Origin: Brachypodius melanocephalos
Taxonomy: Eukaryota > Chordata > Aves > Passeriformes > Pycnonotidae
Assembly: GCA_013398615.1 (NCBI GenBank)
Contig: VZSR01003806.1
Span: 1,149,883 to 1,213,882, forward strand
Reading direction: 5' to 3'
DNA length: 64,000 nucleotides
Below the pieces are notes generated by a model. That model saw only the letters and a list, made by a program, of their open reading frames with translations. It did no database searches and was not told the origin of the DNA. Shown in pieces: positions 1 to 11,458 of the stretch. Within the stretch, counting starts at the first letter, position 1. Each line of letters starts with the position of its first letter. A program made the position numbers and the translations under genes.

Positions 1-737
1 AATTTGGGGCAACAGACTAGCTGCCACTATCAATTTGTCCTGTCCCTTCTGTAGGACTGCCTCATCTATTAATCTATCACCTCTTGACTTATTGCAGTTC
101 AAAATGTAAAACATAAAATGAAGTGCATGTTTCTGTTTGCTTTGAAAAGCTGGGTGATAATCTGTGATGATTTTGGAGCTGCTGGTCTCCTCAGATGTTC
201 TACACTTGAGGTTAGACAGACTGTTGAGATCGGGAAACCTTTGCTGCAAATACATTAGGTGTGGAAGACATCTATAACCATTTGAGTAAGTCTGTTTTCA
301 AGTAACAGAGGACGGTTCTCAGGAATTTTCTGTTTCACAAACTGTGGGGTAGGCAGAGTTCCAAAGAATGAACAAAGGCAAATAAAGAGACAAAACTTGG
401 ATTGTGGGGTATATTTTGGTGAGCTGAAATTCTTTCCCTGTAACAAAATGTTTATGAAAGGAAAGTTATCATACAATGAGTTTCAAATTCACCACCCTGA
501 TTAAGAAGAAGCATCTAATAAACAGAAGTGGATTTTTTCTCTTTAATAAATCATCTAAAATAATTTAAAGTATTTTTAATAATGGAGAACATATATGCAA
601 TATATGTAGAGGTTTTATTGAAGAGTTTAAAGGACATTAACTTTAGCTAGTGAGGGATTCTTAATAGGTAGGAAAGATTATTGAAGTCACACAAAATGCA
701 TAAGAACTAACCCTATTTACTATGCAGAGTATTCTTT

Positions 738-822
738 GTATATTTATATATATGTATATATGGTCCTTAGTATATACTCTTTATATATATGTTCTGTGTA
801 TAATACGTGTATATATTATATG
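738..822. repeat. AT-rich low-complexity patch with TATA/TATG runs
   Basis: About 85 bases made almost only of TAT, TATG and TATA units, broken by short non-repetitive words. It looks like a degenerate alternating AT microsatellite. Confidence 0.6.
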
Positions 823-1932
823 ATTTAAATCTATCCTCTTTACCTAAAATGTGATTGAAACATTCACAAATGCTTCATAATATTTTATCTGAATTCTAAA
901 GAGATGTTTTTGCTATGTATGTTGGCTAACACTAATTTTAAATGTGGAGAAGATATTCTTTTGTTTGATTTCCGGAAGGAACTGTGTGGAACACAAGTGT
1001 TGGAACAAAATACAGTGAGGGAACAATGTTGGTTGGGGCAACCTTGCAGCACAGTTTCGAGATTTCGGTACTCTGATGTCAGGGCTGCCTGTAGATAATC
1101 AGATCTCGAGACATCTCCTTTTTTGTTTTAAATTGTGGGAAAATTTTATGGTGAAACAAGAAGTTTAAGTGGGAAAGCTTCACTGTCATATGCTTCGTGG
1201 TTAACTTTTTGCTCTTTTTAATAATTCTAATCCCTGGTGTATAAGCATATGCAAAACACTTTCTAAATTGAATAGGAGGAGTCTGGGAGCAAACCTAAAA
1301 CATTCCCAGTTATCTAAGCATTTGGGAGTGTTTAATCATATTTTATGTATTTTTATACAAAGGCAGTGGGAAAAAAACCATGCTTTATTTTAATGTCTTT
1401 CTAAAATTATCATCTGTATAAGCAAAACATTTCATAATTACTTTATAGTCTACAGAATACTTTTAAAATTCATCTATAGTATCTACATGTCAGATTTGCA
1501 GAACATACTCCTCATCTCTGCAAATTAAAGGGCTGAGAATATGGACACTTAGAGTCTGATTTAGTTAAAATTATCCCCTGCAGCAGAGGGTGGGTATCAG
1601 TTCTTCACAGCTGAGAATGATTTTCATAATTGTGCAGCACTCAGCAGCTGCAAAATCCCTGAGGATGCATGATGCTCCTCTTCCAGAGCAGCCTGGGTTT
1701 GTCCTGCCTGGCAGGAGCAGTTTGACCCCTCATCTCTCTTACACTCATCTCGACGTGGGTTTCTGGAGGTGCCCGGTTTCCTCGAGTCATCAGAGGAAAG
1801 TTGTAGACGTACAAGAAATGCATGAGAATTTTTTTTCCTTACTGATTGACAGATCCATTTAGAATGATTCAATGAACCTTTAAATAATGTATATTCTCTG
1901 TCTGCGACTGTGGAGATAGTTTTCTGACACAT

Positions 1933-1945
1933 TGCCATCTAGTGG
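1933..1945 (-). promoter_or_regulatory. CTCF-type binding motif
   Basis: Read on the minus strand the site is CCACTAGATGGCA. It fits all 13 positions of the vertebrate CTCF core CCASYAGRKGGCR. CTCF is a zinc-finger DNA-binding protein that stops cohesin and sets loop boundaries; the orientation of the motif matters for loop direction. Occupancy is inferred from the motif only. The surrounding DNA is unique-looking, not an obvious repeat. Confidence 0.45.
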
Positions 1946-2050
1946 CATTTCTCTCATGGAGCCTGAGGATGCTATTAGAGGATGCTAAAGCCTTACTTCA
2001 GGCTGTCTAATCTTTCCTTAGATGGCCATATCTATGTGATAGATATATTT

Positions 2051-2096
2051 GAAAGAAAAAAAAAAGAAAAAAAAAGAAAAAAAAAGAAAAAAAAAA
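2051..2096. repeat. A-rich (AAAAAAAAAG)n-like tract
   Basis: Runs of nine or ten A separated by single G residues, four periods, giving a purine-only tract of about 46 bases. It is probably a slippage-prone simple repeat. I see no processed gene copy upstream that would make it a retroposon tail. Confidence 0.8.
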
Positions 2097-2724
2097 GTTG
2101 TATTTTTAATTTTAGCAGGCAAAAAATTAAAATGAAGAAAGTAGTTACCTGCCTTAAATCTGGCTTTATTTCTAAGTAAAATATTATTCAGGTTTTCAAT
2201 TAATTATTAAGGAGAAATTTAAGAGCACTAAGGCTAAAACCTGTATTCATATAAAATTGCACATCTATTTTTCTGAAAAGAGCCTGAAGATAGGAACTTT
2301 TAAATAGATCTGACATATTACTCTAATCCCTTGAAATTGTGTTACTTGCTTGTGGGCAAATTTTAAAATATCAACTTCTTGGTCCTGATGATTCACAGAT
2401 ATGTTTAAAACATGACTAAATAATTGGTTACTGTTATTTCAAAGAGAATGATCATTTATCCAGGAATTTTGACTCATTTGTTCCAACTAATTTAAAATTA
2501 TATGAGCTGAAAACACAATTGTTAATCACAGAAAAGAAATTTCACTCATTTTAACAAAAAACAATTAGTTCTGATGAATGTTAATATCAGAAGTGATAAA
2601 GCTATTTAATCGGAAATTAATTTAAATATAATTATAAACAACAGAATCTTTGCACAGGTTTTGTCTTGTGTACATTTATGCTCATTTTGTGTGCTCAAAT
2701 GCACATATCCACCTAAGATCATGC

Positions 2725-2751
2725 ATATATATATATATATATATATATATA
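2725..2751. repeat. (AT)13 dinucleotide microsatellite
   Basis: Uninterrupted alternating AT for 27 bases. A repeat this pure is likely to vary in length between individuals. Confidence 0.95.
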
Positions 2752-3212
2752 CATTATTAATGTTCCTATGCACCGTGGAAATGCCTGAATATTCAATGTA
2801 GTAATTAGGATACTAACAATTGCCTATTCAAATTTAATTCTTTTAGATAATGAAAAGATTTATTCCCCATTCCTACAGTAATTCTGTCTGTGACAGCCTT
2901 TGCAAAGGCATTCAAGGATCAATGCCAGAAAAGCCTGGACTGATTAAAAATGAAGAGAAAAATAAAAATTTGAATCTAAATGTAGATTAATGGCTTGCTC
3001 AGATATCTAAATTTAATTTTTAAATGTGTTAGAAAAATGTAGTAGCTGGACCATCCCTACTGTACTTTGAATGTATAAAAATTATTAATAGTAGATGTGA
3101 CACATAAATATTGATAACATACAGTTGGTAACCCATTGTATGATGATTGTAGACTGTTTTCTAGGCATTTCTATCTAGTCTCTAAAGTATTTGAAAATAC
3201 GATGATGTATTT

Positions 3213-3247
3213 TGAATCTCTGAAATGAATAGCATTTCAGAGATTCA
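3213..3247. repeat. Perfect 15-bp inverted repeat (hairpin)
   Basis: The arm TGAATCTCTGAAATG (3213-3227) is followed after the 5-nt loop AATAG by its exact reverse complement (3233-3247). The stem is too short for a microRNA precursor as it stands, and pairing stops at once outside the arms. No function is known to me. Confidence 0.85.
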
Positions 3248-4557
3248 TAACTGCTAGCATGGTTACAAATTTATTTTACAGTCAGTTTTTAAGGACTTAA
3301 GCCCTATTTGAAACCTATGTATTTCTTTATTAACCACTGGGTATCTCATCATGAGATAGGCCTTACCTTGTGTCAGGATAGCAGGAATGTGAATAGCACA
3401 ACATTTTCTTTGACACGGGTTGGGGATGACAACATTATTTTTGAGGAGCAAAGTCAAATATGAACAGCAGAAATCACCCAATCCTGTCCCCAAGAGAGTT
3501 AGCATGCTAAACTACTGGTTTTTCATCCACATAGCATCAAACAACTGTAAATATTTCAGCAGAAATATGGATTTCTTCCATTTTTAATAAAACGATATAC
3601 GGATAGAGAGATGTATTCTGCTAGTTATAGATTAGCTATAAATATTTTGAATAGGGTGGCTGTGTGTAGGAACTGGTACAGACATGAATGAGGTGTGGTT
3701 AACACATTGGATGTATTTTAATAAAGTATTGATGCAGAAATTCTAGACAGCTTAACATAAAATGAAATGGTAATGTCAATATAGTGCCAAGTACTCCCAA
3801 TATGAGATTATCACTCAAAATTCAAGGACACAGTTACAGGGGTGTAAATTACATGATAATCTTTGATACTTAAAAGGATTAAAATACTTATACTGTCACC
3901 AAAGCACCTTAATATTATTTAGACAACATGCTGACTTGAGTACCTTGAAGCTTCTTATTAGCATTTATACAAATCAATCCATAATGCCTATCATTCACTG
4001 CTCATTTTGGTAAGGAAAATGTCATGGTGTTAATATGAAGTGACATAGCCTTGAGTGGTGCTGAGGGAACTGCATATTCTCTCTGTAAATACAGTTTTAT
4101 TCAGATGAAACTGAGGAAGGTGAAAAATGGCTTGAGAAAAGATACGTGTCTGATATGGAATAAACAGGAAATAGTTTTCTGACTCATGACAGGTAAAATA
4201 GGTAACAGGCTATGTGAGAATAAAGAAAAAGGAGCAGCAGTGATGTAGGGGGTTTAACATAAAGAGAAAAAAAAAGCTAATTTCAATTATATGGAACTTA
4301 AGAATGCACGCCCAGAGTGTAATTCAGTGCAAGTCAAGGAGTGACAGTGGCACATAGCTAATGGGTTAATTGGAAAGGATTTATGGCCAAAAGTGTGAGG
4401 AAACAGCGCAAAGTATAAGGTAAAAACTTTTCCTTGTGTAGAATGGGAAGGAAATTATTTCAGAACTTCTGAGTAAATTTCTTTTAATGCCTTCTGAAAC
4501 CAGTCTTCATCTGTATTTTAAGTTCAAGATAATGGAGGAAAAAAGATAACTATGCAT

Positions 4558-4912
4558 CCTAGAATCATAGAATATGCTGAACTGAAAGGGATCTATTAGG
4601 ATCATGGAGTCCAACTCCTGGCCCTGCAAGGATTCCAAGAGTCCCACCATGTGCCTGAGAGTGTTGTTCAAATTCTTTTTGAACTCTGTCAGGCTTGGTG
4701 CTGTGACCACTGCCCCGGGGAGCCTGTTCCAGTGCCCAAACACCCTCCAATTGATGAAGAATCTTTTCCTGATATTCAACCTAAATCCCCCCGACTCATC
4801 TCCATGCCATTTCCTTGAGTCCCATCTCTAGTCATGAAAGTGAAGAGATCGGTACCTGCACCTCCACTTCTCCTCATGAGGATGTTGAAGACCCCAGTGA
4901 GGTCTCACAGAG
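4558..4912 (-). mobile_element. CR1 LINE, 3' end fragment
   Basis: The 3' end of a CR1 retrotransposon inserted on the minus strand. The plus strand begins with AGAATCATAGAAT, the complement of the CR1 octamer tail. It continues through the conserved 3' UTR words (GGATCATGGAGTCCAACTCC, then CCCGGGGAGCCTGTTCCAGT, then a GAGGTCTCACAG word near the right end). About 355 bases remain of an element of several kilobases, so it is 5'-truncated, as nearly all CR1 copies are. Open frames of about 75-90 codons here are repeat sequence, not genes. No target-site duplication is apparent, which is normal for CR1. Confidence 0.9.
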
Positions 4913-6411
4913 TACAATTTAAATGTGCCCTGCTGGAATACACATTAGTTGGAAAAGGTAATTGTTAAAATACCCAATAAAGCATTGTTTAACCTTTGTG
5001 GTGTTCATCATGAGAGCCTTAATAACCTTAGAGTAAGAACTTTTTTGACAGTTTGTGTTGCTGTATGATTTCACATTTTCCATGGTGTAGCTACTATGTA
5101 AATTGTGTCTGGAAACCTGGCATATGTTTTAGGTAATAAGAGAAGAGCTGGACAACTGAAAACTAATATTGAAGAGGAAACGATGCTCAGTTGTCATAAT
5201 AATGCTTTGGACTGGTATTTGGCAAGAGAAGACTCTTAGAGCTTTATAGCTTCTGGTACTGGCTGAAAAAAATATTTGCAAGGTGGTATTTTGAGCACAG
5301 GACAAGTGATGGGGTGTGTGTGATCTCAGATTGTCTTCTCAACCTGCAGATTATCCAAGTCAGCATGTACTGACTGTGCCCTTTCTTTCCAAGACTAATT
5401 TTTTACTTGTTTCTCCTCTCCAGTCTATTTGGACAATATTTTAATGACTCTTTTCCAAGAGCCCAGATACAGTCTTTTCTAAAATAATTTGAAAACAGCA
5501 TTCTCAAATCTTTGAAATCCAGTGAGATGTGGAACATATAAACCTTTTACATTCACTCCCAGGAATGAAGGAAGAGCTCTTTAACTGCTACTATGATCTT
5601 GTATAGCCATTGTGGGTGCTAACAGAATTGTTTCAAGTGACCATAACCAATATATTTCTCTTTTATCCCCAAATTCCAAAATTAATCTTAAGATTTTGAG
5701 ACTTTTCTGAAAAGACTGTTGATTGTGTTTATATGAAAGATCAATACTTCCACATACTTGTATTCCTTGAAACTTTGCTTTGTTTAGCAAATTCTATAGC
5801 TAATTTGTTAACATTGTGCTCTGAGGCATCTTATTTCTTCACTTATTATTGTTATTCTGGCAGGATTTTTTTTTTTACATACAATGAAGGGGGGAGGTTA
5901 TTGTCTAATGTTCCAAAGGTACATAAACCATCTCAGATCTACAAAACCCCTCCCTCTAGATCAAAACTAGCTATGCTGACCCTTGTACCAATTGGTGAAT
6001 ACAGGACGTAGGGAAAGAAGAAAGCCCCTGACCAGATGTCAGGCACTGCACACAACTTCTGTTGGAGCATGAAGGTATATGTGTGTAGTGATAAAACATT
6101 CATATTTAGATATTTCAAAAGAAAAACAACTAACAGCTGCCCAAAACACAAAAATTTCTAACCAGTCAATTTAAAGAGCAATCCAGATCACTTGAAAAGA
6201 CTTTAGGTGTAAGAAAGCAACAAGAAATGCTCCAACATAAGCCTTCTTGAACAGCAAGAAATGAGGAAGATAAAAACTGAGATAAGAACTAACACTAAAA
6301 CTGAAGAGGAGGAATATATACATTTCCATTAAAACAAATTGTTCTCAAGATATAATCTCACTTTACACAATACAGAGATTTCATTTTCTTCTGAAATATA
6401 CCTTAACAACT

Positions 6412-6434
6412 CCATCCCCCCCCCACCCCCTCCA
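6412..6434. repeat. C-rich homopolymer tract
   Basis: Nine C in a row, one A, then five more C, within an otherwise AT-rich neighbourhood. It is a simple repeat prone to slippage and sequencing error. Confidence 0.85.
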
Positions 6435-8108
6435 TCAAAATCTGAGAAGCCAACTAAAAATATTCAGAGGGACAGACAGAAGTTACAAGAGCAGATTTGG
6501 TGAGAGAAGGGGTCCCTCTCCAGGCTGCAGTTTTCTAGTGCCCTTGTGCTGTTGACACAAGGTTACTGTAGTTCCCTCTTTGGATGCTGCTCAGATCCTC
6601 CAGCACTCAAAGCGACGTTTGCATCCAAAGAACTGAGCTTCTATTCACGTATCTGGAACAGCAGCATTGTTATTTTGCTCCCTTCATGGTTTTTCCTGTG
6701 CCAACCCGGCAGAAAGCTACAGAACTGAATCAGAATTCAGCTTGGCTTCCTCGGTAATCGCGACAGAGTGGGCCCTGTCCCTGAGGTTGCACTTAAAGTA
6801 TTGCTCGTTTGTGTTCATGAAAAGGAGTGGAGAAAGACAGTCATCCCTAGAAGAGAAAGTGCACTGTATCCTCTACAAGCCTCAGCCATTGGGAAGTCAT
6901 TTTAAGTTATCTGCAATTTCTGTGTACTATTTTCAAAGATGCTTGCACAGTTTTTGGACAAATACTTGAAAGTGTTTGAATTACTGTAAAATTCTCTGAA
7001 CTAAATAGATAAAGCATCTAAAAATAGGTAATGTGTAACAGATGTAGCACTGCATGTAAACAATGTTCTTAGAAATAGTTATATAAGATTACAGCTGAAA
7101 AATTTGCCAGCTCATGAAGTTATGTTAACATGCTGGAAAAATATGACCATATATTTATGTCACAGAGCTCTTTCTGGTTGTAAATCTGTTATAAGTTTTT
7201 GGAGGTTGGTCTTATATAATCTTTCCCAGCATTTCTAAGGTTTTGATAATCTTTCTGAGACCAATTTACTCTGTAATTCTTCTTCCAGGAGAGAACATTG
7301 ACATTTATTTTTCTATATTTTGCAACTCTTTGAAAAGAAATGTGGAGGAAATCTTCCACAAATAAACTTCTGAAGTGTAATAGTAGAAGACCTTTGGAAA
7401 GGTCTTTCCTTTTTTTCTTCCACTGAATAAATGCACCAAGCAATTTTCTGCCATGTTGACACACTACCTGCTTTTAATTTCCTAATCTATATTGTTATTT
7501 CGTAAAGATTCAAGGCACCCACTCACAAGGCAGTACAGAAAAACAGCTTAATAGTGGCCAGCAGCCTTCCCTAACTTAATTTAGGTTAGTGAATGAAAAA
7601 TATTGCACCCAGATGGAACATTAGGTTGAATTGGTCAGATCTAGGATTTTATTGCTTGGTCTAAAATTTGATGAAACTTTTACCTAAAAGTGGTAAGCTT
7701 AACACAAGTAACCACAAACTCATTTTTTGCTCATTGTTCATATAATCTAACTCAGACAACAAAGAATTTAAGACAACTAAGCCTAATTTAGTCATCATGG
7801 ACTCATGAAAAGTAATTCTTTTCATCCTAAAGTAGGGGTCTGAAATAGGCAAGGTTGATCTCTATAGGGATCTATTTCATTAGGAATGGCCTACAGAGAC
7901 ATTAAATTTGAAGGTTTAAATTATATAATGCATTTCCAAATGACTGTTTCTTTACTACAGAAATTCCACTAGTAGGAAAACTATATTTGGGTTTTATTTC
8001 ATTACCTCTTAAGTGGGTGTTTCTAAAAAAATTGTTGAAATTTTTTCTTTTCTGCTTTTGTCACTAGTGTTTATGTTTTAGGGACAACATAGCAGCTTCT
8101 GCCCTAGT

Positions 8109-8121
8109 GCACCAGAGGGCC
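8109..8121 (+). promoter_or_regulatory. CTCF-like motif, imperfect
   Basis: GCACCAGAGGGCC on the plus strand fits 11 of the 13 positions of CCASYAGRKGGCR; the first and last positions mismatch. It points the opposite way to the stronger site at 1933. A single motif of this quality is often unoccupied. Confidence 0.25.
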
Positions 8122-9570
8122 TTAGGGAAGATGACAGGTGCTACTGAGCTATAAAATTGGTGGTAGATCACATCACTGCACAAAATCTCAATCAGAGGAC
8201 AAAGCACAGTAAGAGTGCAATGAAGAACAAAGGAATTAAGATGTGAATTAAATGGATAAGAAATTATTTCATTCTCTGGAAAAAACCAGATTTCTGCTAG
8301 AAGTTTGCAAATGACCCATCAAACATCATTTATGATGGCAACTGATTTTACAGGGCAATGAAATCCTTTTCAGTAGTCTGAAAATTTCTTTAGGTCATTG
8401 TGAACATTTGATTTGTTAGCATGAGATCTTTTCCTTTCTTTTTTTTTTTAAATATATATTCAGCTTTATATACATAGAATTAAAGCCTGTTACCCATAAA
8501 ATATAGATAAATTATGTGTGAATTAGGGAGGTAAAATACAATTCTTCACTTGATTTCAGATTTTATTTGCATTACACAAGTTTGAGACTTATTTAATGGC
8601 AAGCAGCTGTCAAATTATATATAATTTTAATAAGATCTTTGTACAGCATGTCACCTTTGCAGTCTGCAAAGGCGTTAATTTTATCTGCAAAACCTGGTGT
8701 CACAGTTATAGGATTTCAGCTTCAGAGTTCTTAAAAAACTGTAAAAACTGACAAAACTACTCAAAAGAGTATTATTGTATAGAGCAAACTCACAGTACCA
8801 TACTTCATTTTCTTAGGAAGGGAAGATGGAGTAGGGAACCTTCCTAGCAGCTTGGGAAACCATCCTTTATATTTACACATAAATTCAGTCTCAAATTTCT
8901 GTTTTTCTTGAAACATTGCAATACTTCTAGTTGTAGAGTAACTATTGCTGGAACAGAAGTAATTGTTCATTATTGATATTCTGTGGATCTCTTAAAAAAA
9001 CCCCACCAAACCAGTATTTTTCTAAAGGGAGATTTTTCCATTGTAAAAGCTATCTTGACTCTTCTAATATTTATGCAAATGTCCATTAAACCTATTCTTT
9101 AGCATAATTCCTGCTGCTTAGTCCAGTGCCAGTTTAAGGTTTACAAGCTTGCCATTCCCCAGATCTTCTCCAGAGCCCTTTTCTTTTAAGAGAAATGGCC
9201 TGACATTTGCCATACATGGCTATTCAGCTGTTTCATTCTTAAGATTTCATAGAACTCAAGGAGTAACGATTAAATCCTGGGTATAGCATTTAATCCTGCT
9301 GATGTTCTGCTGCTAATCTTGTCAACTTGTTCTGTAATCTCTTCTACAGTCACTTTAGTTTTAGATGGATTCTCTGATGAACCCCTGTGCAAAAATTGTA
9401 TTGAGGAAGGAATCTCCACAGCTTTTTCAAAGTGAAAATTGATGCCAAGAAGTCACTTATCTCCTATGCAATTGTATGTCCTTTCTAAGGGTTCCTTTTA
9501 TACCCTTCTCATTAAGAGGACCTGCAGGCTCTCTGCCAGGCTTCCTGATCTTGATTTGTTTGAAAAAAAA

Positions 9571-9608
9571 GACTTATTATTACCTCTGAGACTTATTATC
9601 ACCTCTGA
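9571..9608. repeat. 19-bp tandem duplication, two copies
   Basis: The unit GACTTATTATTACCTCTGA at 9571-9589 is repeated directly at 9590-9608 with one change (T to C). It looks like a simple replication slip. Confidence 0.9.
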
Positions 9609-10066
9609 AACTCTTTCACTAGCTTTTTCTCAAAATTTCTTTTCAGTCGGTCTTATCTGCCAGAGTTATTTTCTTCATTTAAACTCAGCTTCAGCTTTTT
9701 TGAAATGCGCTCCTGTATCTAATGGCCTTCTTTACCCTGCTAGTTAGCTGGGCTTTTCAGTCCTTCTGTGCCTTTTCAGTCTATTCTAAAGAAATGGTGT
9801 GCATTTGCACTATGTTTCCAATGCAGTTTCTTTATGAAAAGTCCAGGCTGTCAAGAAAGATATAATTTTCCAGGTTGCCACTTTTTGATGAGCTTTCTCT
9901 TTTCTAAGCATTAAATTGAATACAACCCTGGAATTTCTAGACTTGTTCTGCATTAATACAGTGTCTAAGTATATTAAGTACTTTCCTTAATACATTTTAC
10001 CATTACTACTTGCTAATTACATTCATATAGACATTTAGCATTTTAGCAAAGCAACATATTCAAACT

Positions 10067-10718
10067 CAGAACCACAGAACCATAAAATGGTTTGGGTTGA
10101 AGAGAACTTTAAATGTAACTGATTTCCAAGCCCTCCCAGCCATGGGCAGGGAAAACTTCCACTACACCAGATTGCTCAAAGCCCCGTCCAGCCTGGCCTT
10201 GAACAATTAGAGGAATGGGGCACCTGCAGCTTCATTTTCAAGAACTCTGGCATCCCTTCCCTCCAGCACACCAACTGCAATTCACAATTTGGTGTCATCA
10301 GCAAACTTGCTGAGGATGCACTCAATCCCATTGTGCATGTCACTGGAAAAAAATGTAAAACAGCTCCAGACCCACTACTGACCCCTAAGGAACACCCCTC
10401 ATCACTCCTTTACTTGGACATTGAGTCATAGACCACAACTCTTTGAGTGCAACCATTCCAGCCAGTTCCTTATCTACCAAGCTGTCCATCCATTAAATCC
10501 TTCTCTCTCCACTTTAGAGACGAGAGTGTTGAGTGGGAAGGTGTCAAATGCTTTGCACAAGTCCAGGTAGATGACTTCAGCTGCTCTTCCCACATCCACT
10601 AACACTGTAAACCCATCACAGGAAGCCACCAATCTTTTTCAGGCACAATCTGCCCTTACTGAAGCCATCCTGGCTCTCACCAATCACCTCCTGAATAAAG
10701 TCCTTTGAGAAATAGCAA
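10067..10718 (-). mobile_element. CR1 LINE with internal deletion (3' UTR joined to RT region)
   Basis: A CR1 copy on the minus strand. The first 170 bases or so are CR1 3' UTR: ATGGTTTGGGTTGAAG, then CAGCCTGGCCTTGAACA. Near 10235-10250 the sequence jumps to ORF2 words (GGCATCCCTTCCCTCCAGCA) that in an intact CR1 lie roughly a kilobase further from the 3' end. From there it runs through the reverse-transcriptase core to about 10718. Either the element lost the C-terminal part of ORF2 and the start of the 3' UTR, or two CR1 pieces now abut. I favour one element with a deletion, because both pieces share orientation and proper order. Confidence 0.88.
10285..10718 (-). pseudogene. CR1 ORF2 reverse-transcriptase core, broken
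   Basis: Remnant of the CR1 ORF2 protein, which carries an endonuclease and a reverse transcriptase and copies the element's RNA at the target site. Translating the minus strand gives VIYLDLCKAFDT at 10540-10575, the RT motif with the first catalytic Asp. An IRNWL block follows near 10455-10470. FADDT is at 10291-10305, the CR1 version of the YxDD catalytic loop. After IRNWL one extra base relative to the family frame shifts the reading frame, and no N- or C-terminal domain remains, so it cannot be functional. Sequence before motif A and after FADD is cut off. Confidence 0.85.
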
Positions 10719-10877
10719 TAGAGTTAATTATGCAGCCTTGGCATGTTTGTCTCATCTGGCACAGAGGATTCCATAACTGCAGTCTTTCTTTCATGTGTCA
10801 GGTAGAATAACATACTATTGTGTCTCTTTTCATTTATTTTTTTCACATTATAACCTTCTGTCACTGACGATTACTGC

Positions 10878-10902
10878 ATGATTGATTGATGGATTGATTA
10901 AT
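10878..10902. repeat. Short (GATT)n tetranucleotide run
   Basis: About five imperfect GATT units within 25 bases, interrupted by GG. Confidence 0.75.
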
Positions 10903-11445
10903 GGTCAATTTCGGATTTTTCCAGCAGACCAAAGGAGATGAGGAAACAGTCTTGACACAGTGACTGTTATCCTCCTGTCTTTTCCTCTCTGAGATTGATT
11001 ACATCTCTACTGCAAAAATCACGGTTTCTAAGTCCTTTGATCCCTCTCTTCCACTTCTGATTATAGTTTTCAATTTAGTTTTAGCTTAACAGCCTTTCAG
11101 CCAAATTCACTGGCATGTTCTTGAAGCTTAAAGCATTTTCAGCTTTTGGCTCAGGTTATCTACTGAAATGGTCAGCAAACAACTGAACCGAATAGAACAC
11201 CACCGTGCAAATGCATGAACTAAAAGATATGTGATTGGAAAACTTGAGCACCCTTTCAGTCACCTGAATACTGGTGTTCATGAATATTAGAACAAATTAC
11301 AGCACAGTGCTAAAAAATCAGCCAGTAAATTGCCTTGAAAAAAATAGTGTTTCCTATAATCCGTTTTTCATAGCATTTTAGAAAATGAGGGGTAAAGGTC
11401 TCTTGTATATTAACTATAGCACCATGTGACTCGTATTCTTTATCA

Positions 11446-11458
11446 GTTGCTGAGCAAC
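11446..11458. promoter_or_regulatory. RFX X-box-like palindrome
   Basis: GTTGCTGAGCAAC is a perfect inverted repeat with the centre on one base. It fits the X-box pattern GTNRCY-N-RGYAAC bound by RFX winged-helix factors, which drive ciliary and other genes. Binding is inferred from the motif alone. Confidence 0.35.

Larger units (their letters stand above)
1..4557. other. AT-rich non-coding DNA, no gene seen
   Basis: No open frame here looks like a gene: the longest is about 104 codons and resembles no family I know. The stretch contains an AT-rich patch (about 738-822), an A/G tract (2051-2096), an (AT)n microsatellite (2725-2751), a CTCF-type motif (1933-1945) and a perfect hairpin (3213-3247), each listed separately. 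Around 1570-1830 the base composition is less AT-rich and has a few CpGs, but I cannot classify it. Confidence 0.75.
4913..10066. other. Non-coding unique DNA, no gene seen
   Basis: I see no gene and no recognisable transposon. The stretch contains a C-run (6412-6434), a patch with eight CpGs (about 6611-6809), a CTCF-like site (8109-8121) and a 19-bp tandem duplication (9571-9608). Otherwise it is AT-rich with short chance open frames. A run of open frames at 9439-9747 is 102 codons long and resembles nothing I recognise. Confidence 0.7.

Noticed and set aside
8636..8650. Short AT-only palindromes and many 9-bp hairpins, for example 25661-25682 and 19185-19205
   Set aside because: Arms of nine bases or fewer with small loops are expected many times in AT-rich DNA of this length.
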